DNA of 13,156 nucleotides from Bacillota bacterium. Its GTDB lineage: Bacteria > Bacillota > Clostridia > Lachnospirales > Cellulosilyticaceae. The notes below the pieces were generated by a model. The model searched no databases and had not been told where the DNA came from. It saw only the letters and a list, made by a program, of their open reading frames with translations. This document shows, piece after piece, positions 5,700 through 13,156 of the stretch; the first letter of the stretch is position 1; every line of letters begins with the position of its first letter. The DNA is taken from the NCBI GenBank assembly GCA_023457875.1, contig JAEXBC010000054.1, positions 1-13,156 on the forward strand, written 5' to 3'. The position numbers and the translations under genes are program-made.

Positions 5700-6359
5700 T
5701 TAAATTTGTGCTGACTGATTTTTTTCTTTAAAAATTTTATTCCATATTGAAGTTTTTTCTTTTTTGGTAGTTTCTTGATGATTACTCAATTCTTTTCTTA
5801 TTCTCTGTACTTCTCTCATGGTTTCATCTAATTTTCTATAATACTCTTCGCTTTTTGCAGTCTGCACTGCTTGGTTTTCCTCTAAAGTAGAGACCTTTTC
5901 ATTAACCGCCAAATCCACTTCTTTTTTTATGTTTTGGGTGATTTCCCATTTAGAACATTCACTATATTCAGTTAATGCCTGCACAAACATATCCTTCATC
6001 ATATTTGAAAACTGCTTAACCTTTTCATCCCCCATGTCGGTAATGTCTACTTCTTCTTTCTTTTTAAGTGCAGTTACGGGAGCCATCTGAATACTTGTTA
6101 GCTGCTCATAAGTTTCTCTGGCTTCTTCATTTGAGGCATGTACAATCCCTTCAATAGCTTTTAGCTGTAAACCCTGCTCCCGCATATCTTGAACTTTTTT
6201 AAAAAGCTCTACATCTTCCATGGTATAAACTCTATGGCCCTTACTATTTCTCTTAATTGTTAAATTCAACTCTTTTTCATAAAACCTCAGCACATATGCT
6301 TCAGTTTCTAACATCTCTGCAACATCCTTCACTGATAAATAGTCTTTCTCCTGTAACAT
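5700..6359 (-). CDS. MerR/RacA-like DNA-binding protein with coiled-coil tail
   Basis: A 219-residue protein. Residues about 7-75 form a MerR-type winged helix-turn-helix (YLSVKDVAEMLETEAYVLRFYEKEL, then GHRVYTMEDVELFKKV, ...EQGLQLKAIEGIV). Residues about 100-205 are charged and predicted by eye to be helical, with a coiled coil at about 150-205 (EEYYRKLDETMREVQRIRKEL). The tail WNKIFKEK resembles the C-terminus of RacA/DUF3967-type proteins. No effector-binding domain or metal cysteines are seen; the single Cys is not in a MerR metal site. It may be a transcription regulator or, like RacA of Bacillus, a chromosome-organising protein; the sequence does not decide. Its promoter is embedded in symmetric TTGTAA repeats, which suggests it binds its own promoter. 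The start is preceded by GGGGTGAGG. A redox-gene remnant follows it on the same strand. Confidence 0.75.
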   Translation of the reverse strand: MLQEKDYLSVKDVAEMLETEAYVLRFYEKELNLTIKRNSKGHRVYTMEDVELFKKVQDMREQGLQLKAIEGIVHASNEEARETYEQLTSIQMAPVTALKKKEEVDITDMGDEKVKQFSNMMKDMFVQALTEYSECSKWEITQNIKKEVDLAVNEKVSTLEENQAVQTAKSEEYYRKLDETMREVQRIRKELSNHQETTKKEKTSIWNKIFKEKNQSAQI

Positions 6360-6375
6360 ATCCTCACCCCATCAT

Positions 6376-6421
6376 TTGTAACCTTGTAATATAATTATAC
6401 CATATTTTTACAATATTACAA
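6376..6421 (-). promoter_or_regulatory. Extended -10 promoter inside a four-element symmetric TTGTAA operator
   Basis: On the - strand TTGTAA (6421-6416), a 16-base spacer and TATAAT (6399-6394) form the promoter of the MerR-like gene; TGG before TATAAT makes an extended -10. On the + strand TTGTAA occurs at 6376-6381 and 6384-6389, and its inverted form TTACAA at 6408-6413 and 6416-6421. Both nested pairs share one centre (6398.5), which falls on the -10 box. A further exact 10-base inverted repeat, ATCATTTGTA (6371-6380) and TACAAATGAT (6438-6447), overlaps it. Autoregulation is inferred. Confidence 0.6.
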
Positions 6422-6463
6422 TAAATTATTATAATAGTACAAATGATTAGAAATCTATAGTAT

Positions 6464-6554
6464 CTATTTATCATCTAATGGCATATGTCTAGCAAATTTC
6501 GAAGTGATGACAACATTTTTTTAAGAAATCTCTATGCTTGGATAAATGATCATC
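6464..6554 (-). pseudogene. Possible short gene remnant, frame split at an A7 run (unrecognised)
   Basis: On the - strand, DDHLSKHRDFLK in one frame and NVVITSKFARHMPLDDK-stop in the next would join into one protein-like stretch if the A7 run at 6522-6516 had one A fewer. Both pieces look more like protein than the AT-rich surroundings, but the total is only about 29 codons and an in-frame TAG precedes it. No family is recognised and there is no start. It could be a decayed gene end or chance. Confidence 0.2.
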
Positions 6555-6569
6555 CTATATAAGTAGAAA

Positions 6570-6616
6570 AAAGCTTTTTGTGACCTCGCGTATTACACTG
6601 CTATCACAAAAGCTTT
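6570..6616 (-). terminator. Probable terminator of the GNAT gene
   Basis: On the - strand AAAGCTTTTGTGA (6616-6604) pairs with TCACAAAAAGCTTT (6583-6570), with one bulged base and a 20-base loop, followed by TT and a T/C-rich run. It lies about 35 bases after the stop codon at 6650. Confidence 0.65.
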
Positions 6617-6649
6617 ATAAATATTTTTGGCTCTCCTGCCAATATTGCA

Positions 6650-7147
6650 CTAATTAAGTACCTTTTGATAGGCTACTAAATCTAGCCATCTACCAAATTT
6701 ATGTCCAACCTCTTTATAATGGGCACATTTTTCATAGCCACATTTTTCAAATAATGCGATACTTCCTGTGTTTTCACCACAAATTAGTCCAATTAAAACA
6801 TGAAGTTCTTTTGCCCTAGCACGCTCCTCGACAAAACCCATTGCTAGGGTGCCTATTTTCTTTCCTTCGTATCCATGTTTTAGATAGATGGTTACCTCCG
6901 CCGTTTGGTCAAAAGCTTCCCTTACTTTAAACTGAGCTAAAATAACATAGCCACAAATCACATCTTCCTCTTTAATCACATAGCTTTCATATTTTGGATT
7001 ATCAAAGAGCACTAGCTTTTCCATCTCTTGATTTGAGATGACTTTTTTATGATAAGTTGCTGTTGTATGCTCAATATAGTATGAATAAATATGCCTTACC
7101 TCTTCTATATGCTCCTGTGTAATGGGTTCAAATGTATACTTATTCAT
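6650..7147 (-). CDS. GNAT family N-acetyltransferase (phosphinothricin acetyltransferase-like)
   Basis: A 165-residue single-domain cytoplasmic acetyltransferase using acetyl-CoA. The N-terminus (ITQEHIEEVRHIYSYYIEHTTATY) matches the start of the PAT/YncA group, where a similar segment precedes the acceptor site. The acetyl-CoA-binding motif A is EVTIYLKHGYEGKKIGTLAM; the usual R-G-x-G/A loop is changed to Y-E-G-K-K-I-G. Motif B is ENTGSIALFEKCGYEKCAHYKEVGHKFGRWLDLVAYQKVL, very close to the C-terminus of phosphinothricin or methionine-sulfoximine acetyltransferases. The substrate cannot be told from sequence. AAGGGA about 10 bases upstream supports the start at 7147. It lies just after the dnaB terminator on the same strand, and no good promoter was seen in between, so some readthrough may feed it. 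Confidence 0.85.
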   Translation of the reverse strand: MNKYTFEPITQEHIEEVRHIYSYYIEHTTATYHKKVISNQEMEKLVLFDNPKYESYVIKEEDVICGYVILAQFKVREAFDQTAEVTIYLKHGYEGKKIGTLAMGFVEERARAKELHVLIGLICGENTGSIALFEKCGYEKCAHYKEVGHKFGRWLDLVAYQKVLN

Positions 7148-7219
7148 CTCATACTATTCCCTTCTTCATGAAATTTGTTCTTTATGTTATTTATGTCTAT
7201 TGATACGGTTTTATATTGT

Positions 7220-7250
7220 AAAAATCCTAGAAAATGCTTCTAGGATTTTT
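7220..7250 (-). terminator. Rho-independent terminator after dnaB
   Basis: A perfect 13-base-pair stem (AAAAATCCTAGAA, 7220-7232, with TTCTAGGATTTTT, 7238-7250) and a 5-base loop, with T runs on both strands. It lies 21 bases after the dnaB stop and closes the housekeeping cluster. Confidence 0.88.
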
Positions 7251-7271
7251 ATGACACTATGTGCTAATGAT

Positions 7272-8600
7272 TTAATGCTGCATATTAGCAAACTTGGTAT
7301 ATTGTCCAAGCCAAACAAGTTCTACTGTTCCAGTAGGACCATTTCTTTGCTTAGCGATAATAACTTCTCCGACATTCTTTTTCTCAGTATCTGGATGATA
7401 GTACTCATCCCTGTAAAGGAACATAACCACGTCAGCATCCTGTTCGATGGCTCCTGATTCTCTAAGATCTGAAAGCATTGGTCTATGATCAGTTCTTGCT
7501 TCACATGCCCTGGATAGCTGAGAAAGAGCAATAACGGGGGCATTCATTTCTCTTGCGAGGGCTTTCAATGAACGAGAGATTTCGGAAATCTCCTGTTGCC
7601 TAGAAGCACCATCACCGGTGCCGCTCATTAACTGGAGATAATCTATCATAATAAGGTCAAGCCCCTTCTCCATTTTTAATCTGCGGCATTTTGCCCTCAT
7701 CTCCATGACATTGATACCTGCTGTGTCATCAATATATATCCTTGAATTAGCTATATTAGGAATACTTTGAGCAAGCTTGTCCCAATCATCTTTATCCAGC
7801 GCACCCGTTCGTGCCTTTTGTGAATCCACCATGGCTTCTGCACATAGCATACGGGTCACTAACTGATCCTTTGCCATTTCTAAACTAAATACTGCAACAC
7901 TTTTCTTATTTCTTATACCAGCTGTCTGAATAATATTTAATGCAAAAGCTGTTTTTCCCATAGAAGGTCTTGCAGCAACCAAAATCAAATCTGAAGGCTG
8001 AAGCCCTGCTGTCCGGTGATCTAAATCAATGAAGCCTGTTTCAATTCCAGTAATACCACCTTGCATTTTGTGAGCTTCCTCGATTTTATCAATAGATGTG
8101 AGGACAATTTCATCAATACAAGAAAAGTCTTCTGTTTTCTTATTCTGCAAGATATCAAATATTTGCTTTTCTGCAAAGCTCATAATATGATCTAAAGGCT
8201 CATCGCCATCATAGCTTTTTGCTGTAATATCAGTACTTGCTTTAATTAGTCGCCTTAGGGTTGCTTTTTCTTCTACAATTTTAGCATATTGCCTGATATG
8301 CGCTGAAGTGGGTACCGAATTTGCAAGTTCAGCCAAATACCCTAATCCTCCAATTTGCTCTAATATACCTTTTTGTACGAGCTTATCTTGAATAGTAATC
8401 AGATCAATAGGATTACCTGTGGTATAGAGTTCGATGATGGCTGCATAAATCTGAGCATGATCAGGTCTATAAAAGTCATCTGCCCTTACAATCTCACTGG
8501 CAGCTACGACAGCATCATGATCCATAATCATTGACCCCAAAACAGATTGCTCAGCTTCAATGCTATGTGGAGGAATTCTCATATTTTGCACTTGTTCCAT
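7272..8600 (-). CDS. dnaB: Replicative DNA helicase DnaB
   Basis: The hexameric 5'-3' helicase of the replication fork (called DnaC in Bacillus subtilis). It has 442 residues, standard length, with no intein. The N-terminal DnaB domain is at about 8-110 (RIPPHSIEAEQSVLGSMIMD), the linker at about 111-180, and the RecA-like ATPase domain at about 181-440. Walker A is ARPSMGKTA (210-218), Walker B is LIMIDYLQLMSG (316-327), followed by EISRSLKALARE, ALSQLSRACEART, DLRESGAIEQDADVVMFLYRDEYY and IIAKQRNGPTGTVEL with the arginine-finger region. All key residues are present. A good AAAGGAGAGG site lies 8 bases before the ATG. It follows rplI by 62 bases, in the usual Firmicute order, and is the last gene of the operon before a terminator. 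Confidence 0.98.
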   Translation of the reverse strand: MEQVQNMRIPPHSIEAEQSVLGSMIMDHDAVVAASEIVRADDFYRPDHAQIYAAIIELYTTGNPIDLITIQDKLVQKGILEQIGGLGYLAELANSVPTSAHIRQYAKIVEEKATLRRLIKASTDITAKSYDGDEPLDHIMSFAEKQIFDILQNKKTEDFSCIDEIVLTSIDKIEEAHKMQGGITGIETGFIDLDHRTAGLQPSDLILVAARPSMGKTAFALNIIQTAGIRNKKSVAVFSLEMAKDQLVTRMLCAEAMVDSQKARTGALDKDDWDKLAQSIPNIANSRIYIDDTAGINVMEMRAKCRRLKMEKGLDLIMIDYLQLMSGTGDGASRQQEISEISRSLKALAREMNAPVIALSQLSRACEARTDHRPMLSDLRESGAIEQDADVVMFLYRDEYYHPDTEKKNVGEVIIAKQRNGPTGTVELVWLGQYTKFANMQH

Positions 8601-8662
8601 CAGCTTGTCCTCTCCTTTCGGTCTTTCATACTTATTTCCACAAACAACAAATCATCTTACTA

Positions 8663-9109
8663 TTAAGCGCCAACAACAATTATTGTAACGGTAGCTGTAA
8701 CCTGGGCATGAAGCTTAATAGCTACTTTTTGTGAGCCTAAACCTTTAATGGCATCTTTTAATTGTATCTTCTTCTTATCTATTTTTACATCATAAGCTTT
8801 CTCTATTGCCTCAGCAATTTCTTTTGAGGTAATGGAGCCAAACACTTTGCCAGCTTCACCCGTTTTTACTTGAAGTTTGATTTCTTTATCATTAATCTTA
8901 TCTGCTATCGCCTGAGCATCTGCAAGCTCTTGAGCTTTCTTCTTATCCTGTGCTTTTTGCTCTAGCATTCTAGAATTTAAATTGACCGCATTTGCTTCCA
9001 CTGCCAAACCTTTTGGGAAAAGTGCATTTCTAGCATACCCATCTTTTACCTCTAATAATTCACCTTTTTTACCTACTTTTTTTACATCCTGCGTTAAGAT
9101 CACTTTCAT
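8663..9109 (-). CDS. rplI: 50S ribosomal protein L9
   Basis: L9 binds 23S rRNA near the base of the L1 stalk and reaches out from the large subunit. At 148 residues it is full length. The N-terminal RNA-binding domain (about 1-50) has the signature [37 protein letters not shown] long lysine/alanine-rich connecting helix follows (about 45-80), then the C-terminal domain with [16 protein letters not shown] and [23 protein letters not shown]. Its ATG overlaps the stop of gdpP (ATGA), which suggests translational coupling, though AGAAGGAG upstream also gives it its own ribosome binding site. It is followed by dnaB. Confidence 0.97.
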   Translation of the reverse strand: MKVILTQDVKKVGKKGELLEVKDGYARNALFPKGLAVEANAVNLNSRMLEQKAQDKKKAQELADAQAIADKINDKEIKLQVKTGEAGKVFGSITSKEIAEAIEKAYDVKIDKKKIQLKDAIKGLGSQKVAIKLHAQVTATVTIIVVGA

Positions 9110-11109
9110 TTTGTTTCTCCTTCTTCAAAATATTTATTGATTGCATCCTTTAAGTACATTCTTGCTCCCTCAAGGGTAGTATCTTTAAGCTGGGCTCCTG
9201 CAATGCCTAAGTGCCCACCACCACCTAGTAGTTCCATAATTCTTTGAACATTGATATCTGCTAGCGCTCTAGCACTAATCAGAACACAATTGTCATTTTG
9301 GGTTAATACAAATGAAGCCTCAATCCCTTTAATATTTAAGAGTTCATCCGCCACTTGAGCTGCTATGACAGTGGCATTTGCAATAGGTTCATTTACCACC
9401 GATACAGCCATATTATTATTCCAAATCTCAGCGTTTTGTATCGCCATTGCTCTTACCTTATAGGTATGCATATCGTTTTGAAACAACAGCCTTACACGGC
9501 TACTATCTGCACCACTTCTTCTTAAAAAAGCGGCAGCTTCAAAGGTTCTAACCCCTGCTTTAAATACAAAGTTCTTGGTATCAATTGTGATGCCTGCAAG
9601 TAGCGCATCAGCTTCAATAGGTGTTAGTTTGATTTTGTCACTTAAATAATTTAAGATTTCAGCAATCATTTCACAGGTAGAAGAAATAAATGGCTCTAAA
9701 TAAGTTAAAACAGCATCTTCAATATAGTCCGTACTCCTTCTATGATGATCAAATACAACGACCTTCTCAGCTTTATCTAATAACTCTTGGTATTCTAAAT
9801 AACTTCTTCTATGGGTATCTACAACTACAAGAAGTGTATCTCTTCTCATTTCCCTATCAGCTACCTCGTGAGTGATAAATAAATCTGCATATTCATTAGA
9901 TTGTACTATTCTATCATATAATCCCTTAACTGCAAAGTTCGGTTCATTTAATATAATTTGAGCTTTTTTACCCATAATAGTGGCTGCACGATATACACCC
10001 ATAGCAGCTCCCAAGCAGTCCATATCTATGCCCTTATGCCCCATAATAAATACCTTATCTGCCTCATGTAACAATTCTTTAAAGGCATAGGCCTTAAGTC
10101 TTACCTTAACACGCGTACTTTTTTCAACTTCTTTGGTTTTTCCACCATAAAAGGTGTATTTATCATGGTGCTTAATAATCGCCTGATCTCCTCCACGCCC
10201 TTGGGCCAAATCGAAAGCTATCCTTGCATCTTCTTTAGAGCCCGTTAAGGAGGTTAAATTAAAACCAATCCCAAGACTTACAGTAACAGGGAGTTCATTA
10301 CCTATTTGAATGTTTCTTACTTGATCTAAAATATCAAACTTCGTTTCTTGCATCAGTGTTAATTCTTTTTTGTTAAACACAATGATATACTTATCTCTTT
10401 CAATTCGTGCCACCATTACTTCTTTTTCTTTAAACCACATATTAATTTTTCGATCAATAATGGCTAGGAGCATGGGTCTTTTAACTTCCTCGATGCTATG
10501 CGTAATCTCATCAATATTATCGATGCATAGATAACCCATCATGCATCGTTCTTCTTTAATCTGAGTCTTTAGCCTTTCATTTTCACTATAATCCATAAAA
10601 TAACATATAAACTTATTGTGTTCTCCACTTCGATGAAAACTTTCTATGGTAATTTTAAATGCTTTTTCATTCCAATAGAATCGCTTTGCTTCATCTTTTT
10701 TATCCACTAACCATTCATTGATTTTTAAATCTGGAAAAATACTTTTTATATTTTTTCCAAGTACACTCTTTTCTGCGCACATTTGACTAAACGCTTTATT
10801 ACACCACTTAATTTCTCCTATCTCCTCGATAATAGCAATAGGTAAATCCACATCAGAAAACATACTATCCTTAATGGTTGTAATCTCATGAACATCTTGC
10901 TGAACCTGTTCATTTATAAACCGATTCACTTCACGTTCAGCAAATACGCTACTCGCCAATAATATTGCAAAAACAATTACGCTAATGATAGCTACTGGAT
11001 TTTGAAACATTCTTATCACTTGAATGATCATACCTATGATCACTAATACCTGACATATCCTAAATAACATGATAGCGTAGGAAAATTGCTTTTTATCATT
11101 GCTTTTCAT
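9106..11109 (-). CDS. gdpP: Cyclic-di-AMP phosphodiesterase GdpP (membrane DHH/DHHA1 protein)
   Basis: GdpP hydrolyses the second messenger c-di-AMP, which controls potassium/osmolyte balance and cell-wall stress. Counting from Met3, the protein has 667 residues. Two membrane helices lie at about 10-32 and 37-56, then a PAS-like domain (about 80-175), a degenerate GGDEF domain (about 190-315, keeping SLGIGF and GRGGDQA), and the DHH/DHHA1 catalytic part (about 340-660). Metal-binding motifs are intact: [22 protein letters not shown] and GITIDTKNF, with [12 protein letters not shown] in DHHA1. The start is set by the ribosome binding site: AAGGA (11121-11117) is only one base from the ATG at 11115 but seven from the ATG at 11109, so 11109 is preferred. 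It sits between yybS and rplI, the conserved position, and overlaps rplI by four bases. Confidence 0.95.
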   Translation of the reverse strand: MKSNDKKQFSYAIMLFRICQVLVIIGMIIQVIRMFQNPVAIISVIVFAILLASSVFAEREVNRFINEQVQQDVHEITTIKDSMFSDVDLPIAIIEEIGEIKWCNKAFSQMCAEKSVLGKNIKSIFPDLKINEWLVDKKDEAKRFYWNEKAFKITIESFHRSGEHNKFICYFMDYSENERLKTQIKEERCMMGYLCIDNIDEITHSIEEVKRPMLLAIIDRKINMWFKEKEVMVARIERDKYIIVFNKKELTLMQETKFDILDQVRNIQIGNELPVTVSLGIGFNLTSLTGSKEDARIAFDLAQGRGGDQAIIKHHDKYTFYGGKTKEVEKSTRVKVRLKAYAFKELLHEADKVFIMGHKGIDMDCLGAAMGVYRAATIMGKKAQIILNEPNFAVKGLYDRIVQSNEYADLFITHEVADREMRRDTLLVVVDTHRRSYLEYQELLDKAEKVVVFDHHRRSTDYIEDAVLTYLEPFISSTCEMIAEILNYLSDKIKLTPIEADALLAGITIDTKNFVFKAGVRTFEAAAFLRRSGADSSRVRLLFQNDMHTYKVRAMAIQNAEIWNNNMAVSVVNEPIANATVIAAQVADELLNIKGIEASFVLTQNDNCVLISARALADINVQRIMELLGGGGHLGIAGAQLKDTTLEGARMYLKDAINKYFEEGETK

Positions 11110-11116
11110 TTTCATT

Positions 11117-11124
11117 TCCTTTCT
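11117..11124 (-). promoter_or_regulatory. Ribosome binding site that decides the gdpP start
   Basis: AGAAAGGA on the - strand. Spacing to the second in-frame ATG (11109) is 7 bases, normal; spacing to the first (11115) is 1 base, too short for efficient initiation. Confidence 0.55.
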
Positions 11125-11127
11125 TAT

Positions 11128-12114
11128 CTAAACTACAATTTCAACTTTTCTATAGTTAAAAATAGCATCAAGACATCCAAATGACATAATAACATATGGT
11201 ACGGTGGAAAAGAGAATAACCACCAAGACATATGCAAGAATCTTTAAGCTTTTTCCAATTACCGCCTTACTTAATATACCTATTAATCCAAGTAAACCTG
11301 CTATTTGAAATAGTGTCATTAGAAAAAACATGACATTTGCCCCTAATATCGTCATGGCTTCATTACTACCATTTACGTCTATTGCAAGTAGGGCTATAAA
11401 TAAAATGAGCACTGCTACCTTTGACAATTTAAAATTCAAAAGTTCCTTTGCGCTAGGGAATTTCTTATTCTTACGTCTTATAATGCAATTTAAAACAATA
11501 ATCAAAAATGACGTTGAGAAAAGTACTTGAATCAAAATGAGTGAACTCCAGAATATGCTTAACATTTCCACCATATTTGTAATAAACTCTTTCATATCAA
11601 AACTCATTTGGGATATTTCTGAACTACTCATGGCTACAGTCGCTGTTTGAGTAGTTAGCCAACCTTGAATCGTTTCAATAGGGATATTCTTCATTTCACT
11701 TAAATACTCACTAAATTGAGCATGAAGATCGTTTCCTAAGCCTTTCATGATGCTCAAAAAGACAAATACGACTACCGATAAACAGAGCGTAGCGTACATA
11801 ATGATATTGGGCAAAGGAAGCTCTTTTTTATAAAAGAATAGGATGACATAGGTTGGAACGCAAATACTTATTAAATAAACACCTACACTAATCCATGTAC
11901 CTGTCACAGCATAAATTCCAATTCCCATTATGAATTGGATAAAGATATGTTCATTAATTGAGATTTTATCTTTGCTACAAAAAACCGCAAAAGGTAGCGC
12001 TAAAACAGGGAATAATACTAATGAACTAATATGGTATACCCCTAGTACACCTAACGCTATATATAATAATATTAAGCTTACTAACTTAACAATATGCTTT
12101 GGGTTTGAATTCAT
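11128..12114 (-). CDS. yybS: DUF2232 membrane protein YybS
   Basis: A 328-residue integral membrane protein with about eight hydrophobic segments (for example near 10-46, 56-94, 104-124, 188-213, 231-247, 255-285 and 292-315). A longer non-membrane part at about 125-185 probably faces one side of the membrane. The family (DUF2232) is found beside gdpP in most Firmicutes; its biochemical role is not established, and a part in spore development or membrane physiology has been proposed for relatives. Here it is directly upstream of gdpP with a gap of 18 bases, so the two are probably co-transcribed. GAGGGAGG upstream supports the start at 12114. It has its own promoter, separate from ssb-rpsR. 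Assignment rests on topology and the conserved gene neighbourhood as much as on sequence. Confidence 0.82.
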   Translation of the reverse strand: MNSNPKHIVKLVSLILLYIALGVLGVYHISSLVLFPVLALPFAVFCSKDKISINEHIFIQFIMGIGIYAVTGTWISVGVYLISICVPTYVILFFYKKELPLPNIIMYATLCLSVVVFVFLSIMKGLGNDLHAQFSEYLSEMKNIPIETIQGWLTTQTATVAMSSSEISQMSFDMKEFITNMVEMLSIFWSSLILIQVLFSTSFLIIVLNCIIRRKNKKFPSAKELLNFKLSKVAVLILFIALLAIDVNGSNEAMTILGANVMFFLMTLFQIAGLLGLIGILSKAVIGKSLKILAYVLVVILFSTVPYVIMSFGCLDAIFNYRKVEIVV

Positions 12115-12164
12115 AAATTCGTGCCTCCCTCGTTCTGCATAAAAACAATGAATTAACGTGTATT

Positions 12165-12173
12165 ATTATACCA
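12165..12173 (-). promoter_or_regulatory. Extended -10 promoter for yybS-gdpP-rplI-dnaB
   Basis: On the - strand TGGTATAAT (12173-12165), a perfect extended -10 box, lies about 50 bases before the yybS ATG. No good -35 box is at the normal distance; TTAGAC occurs twice just upstream in an 11-base direct repeat. The extended -10 can act without a -35. Confidence 0.6.
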
Positions 12174-12380
12174 TATAGCACGCGTCTAATTCTAGTCTAA
12201 CTCGCTTTATAGTATTTATCTTGTACAAAAAATATATGAAGTATCCTTCCTATGCATCAACAAACTCCTGTCTCACAAGTGAATACGCTTAAATACACCA
12301 TTCATTTTTAATAAAATTCATGCTAGTTATAAGCTTAGTATAAACCCTCAAGTAGTAGCCTTTATGAAGATTAATCTAAT
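12174..12380. other. Gene-free stretch between the yybS promoter and the rpsR terminator
   Basis: No open frame of credible length, no tRNA and no recognisable riboswitch was found on either strand. The only structure noted is the TTAGAC direct repeat on the - strand upstream of the yybS promoter. Confidence 0.5.
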
Positions 12381-12407
12381 AAAAAAAAGCCACTGCGCTG
12401 GCAGTGG
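12381..12407 (-). terminator. Rho-independent terminator after rpsR
   Basis: On the - strand CCACTGC (12407-12401), loop CAGC, GCAGTGG (12396-12390), then C and eight Ts (12388-12381). It separates ssb-rpsR from the yybS-dnaB transcript. Confidence 0.88.
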
Positions 12408-12433
12408 TGTGTGCATATTGGTGTGTGCTTATT
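12406..12433. repeat. Two-copy 14-base tandem repeat after rpsR
   Basis: GGTGTGTGCATATT (12406-12419) is followed directly by GGTGTGTGCTTATT (12420-12433), one mismatch. The first copy shares two bases with the terminator stem. It probably arose by slippage; no function is suggested. Confidence 0.6.
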
Positions 12434-12465
12434 TATCTTTCTATATGTTTCAATATTGTTTTTTA

Positions 12466-12699
12466 TTAATCTTGTGTGTATGGTAAAAGTGCAATGTGTC
12501 TTGCACGTTTAATTGCAACAGTAAGTTTACGTTGTGCTTTTGCAGAATTTCCTGTAATTCTTCTTGGAAGAATTTTACCTCTTTCAGAGATAAATTTCTT
12601 TAATGTGTTAATATCTTTATAATTGATTTTTTTGATATTATCACCCGCAAATTGATTGACTTTACGTCTTCTACGGTTGTGTCTTTTTTGCATTGCCAT
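12466..12699 (-). CDS. rpsR: 30S ribosomal protein S18
   Basis: S18 sits on the platform of the small subunit with S6. At 77 residues it is full length. The basic N-terminus ([12 protein letters not shown]) and the core ([51 protein letters not shown]) are highly typical. There is no zinc-binding Cys motif near the N-terminus, so this is the zinc-independent form. AAGGAGGG upstream supports the start at 12699. It follows ssb by 33 bases on the same strand, as in the common rpsF-ssb-rpsR operon; rpsF would lie beyond the right edge. A strong terminator follows. Confidence 0.97.
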   Translation of the reverse strand: MAMQKRHNRRRRKVNQFAGDNIKKINYKDINTLKKFISERGKILPRRITGNSAKAQRKLTVAIKRARHIALLPYTQD

Positions 12700-12732
12700 T
12701 GTGTATTCCCTCCTTCTTTAATTAACTATTAA

Positions 12733-13155
12733 TTAAAATGGTAAATCGTCATCTTCCTCAAAGCTTGTAGGTGTAAAACCACTTGCTAAATTTCCTGAAG
12801 AAGGATTCTGTGTAGGTACACTAGCAGGAGCATCAGTCATTACACCACGTGATTCAGCAAAAGATTTACTTTCAGCAAAATGTTGCTCTTCAGCCACTAC
12901 ATCCACAGATGTATGCTTAACTTTTTGTGCATCTTCCCAAGTATTTACTTGAAGTCTGCCAACAACAGCAACCATTTGGCCTTTTCTAAAGTATTTCTCT
13001 GCAAATTCTCCAGCTTTTCCAAATGAAACAACATTGAAAAAGTCTACATCTGGCTCACCTTGCTTTGAAAATTGTCTTCTAACCGCAAGACCATATCTTG
13101 CAACAGCAACTGGATTTGCAGATTGAGAATAACGCACTTCTGGATCTCTTGTTAG
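12733..13155 (-). CDS. ssb: Single-stranded DNA-binding protein, N-terminus outside window
   Basis: SSB coats single-stranded DNA during replication, repair and recombination, and recruits partner proteins through its acidic tail. The frame continues to the right edge, reading LTRDPEVRYSQSANPVAVAR; about nine residues of the usual start (MNKVILMGR-like) are missing, so the GTG at 13137 is an internal valine, not the start. The OB-fold occupies roughly the first 100 visible residues (LAVRRQF, VDFFNVVSFGKAGEFAEKYFRKGQMVAVVGRLQVNTWED, ...SVDVVAEEQHF). A short low-complexity linker rich in Ser, Pro and Gly follows, then the conserved partner-binding tip EEDDDLPF. The short linker is typical of clostridial SSBs. 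It is the first visible gene of the ssb-rpsR pair. Confidence 0.96.
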   Translation of the reverse strand, partial: LTRDPEVRYSQSANPVAVARYGLAVRRQFSKQGEPDVDFFNVVSFGKAGEFAEKYFRKGQMVAVVGRLQVNTWEDAQKVKHTSVDVVAEEQHFAESKSFAESRGVMTDAPASVPTQNPSSGNLASGFTPTSFEEDDDLPF

Positions 13156-13156
13156 A

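Noticed and set aside
12240..12350. Very short - strand frames upstream of yybS
   Set aside because: All are under about 15 codons and without consistent ribosome binding sites or recognisable sequence.
13135..13137. GTG at 13137 as the ssb start
   Set aside because: Upstream in-frame residues LTRDPE belong to the conserved SSB N-terminus; the true start lies outside the window.
1..13156. CRISPR array, tRNA/rRNA genes, insertion sequences or prophage modules
   Set aside because: No regularly spaced long repeats, cloverleaf-like sequences, transposase motifs or phage genes were seen on either strand.

Overview
The window looks like chromosomal DNA from an AT-rich, anaerobic Firmicute, most likely a clostridium (class Clostridia). 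Three things point there: the block ssb-rpsR-yybS-gdpP-rplI-dnaB in classic Firmicute order, the MecA adaptor, and the pyruvate formate-lyase/activase pair that strict or facultative fermenters use. Species cannot be fixed from the sequence alone. Both edges cut genes: ppaC at the left has lost its N-terminal part, and ssb at the right has lost about its first nine codons.

Left part (1-1200, + strand): the C-terminal half of a manganese-dependent inorganic pyrophosphatase, then two very small cysteine-rich proteins, a DUF1858 redox-disulfide type protein and a DUF1540 protein. The DUF1858 gene has its own promoter and a leader with two mutually exclusive hairpins, one of which covers the ribosome binding site. 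A terminator shared by converging genes separates this block from mecA on the - strand.

Fermentation part (1200-5420): mecA reads left and pflB-pflA reads right from a gene-free, AT-rich divergent region of about 390 bases. That region holds a good promoter for each side and several dyads, including a Rex-like redox operator and two perfect palindromes at the pflB promoter. PflA is the radical-SAM enzyme that installs the glycyl radical on PflB. A strong hairpin sits between the two genes and a strong terminator follows pflA.

Middle part (5420-7270, - strand): the C-terminal remnant of a C_GCAxxG_C_C redox protein, not previously obvious because it lacks a start codon; a MerR/RacA-like DNA-binding protein with a long coiled-coil tail and an unusually symmetric set of four TTGTAA elements at its own promoter; a possible second gene remnant split at an A7 run; and a GNAT acetyltransferase of the phosphinothricin acetyltransferase type.

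Right part (7270-13156, - strand): the replication/ribosome/c-di-AMP housekeeping cluster. From upstream (right) to downstream (left) these are ssb, rpsR, terminator, yybS with its own extended -10 promoter, gdpP, rplI (ATGA overlap with gdpP) and dnaB, closed by a terminator. No tRNA, rRNA, CRISPR array, insertion sequence or prophage gene was seen. No clear new multi-gene system is present; the interest lies in regulatory architecture and in decayed genes.
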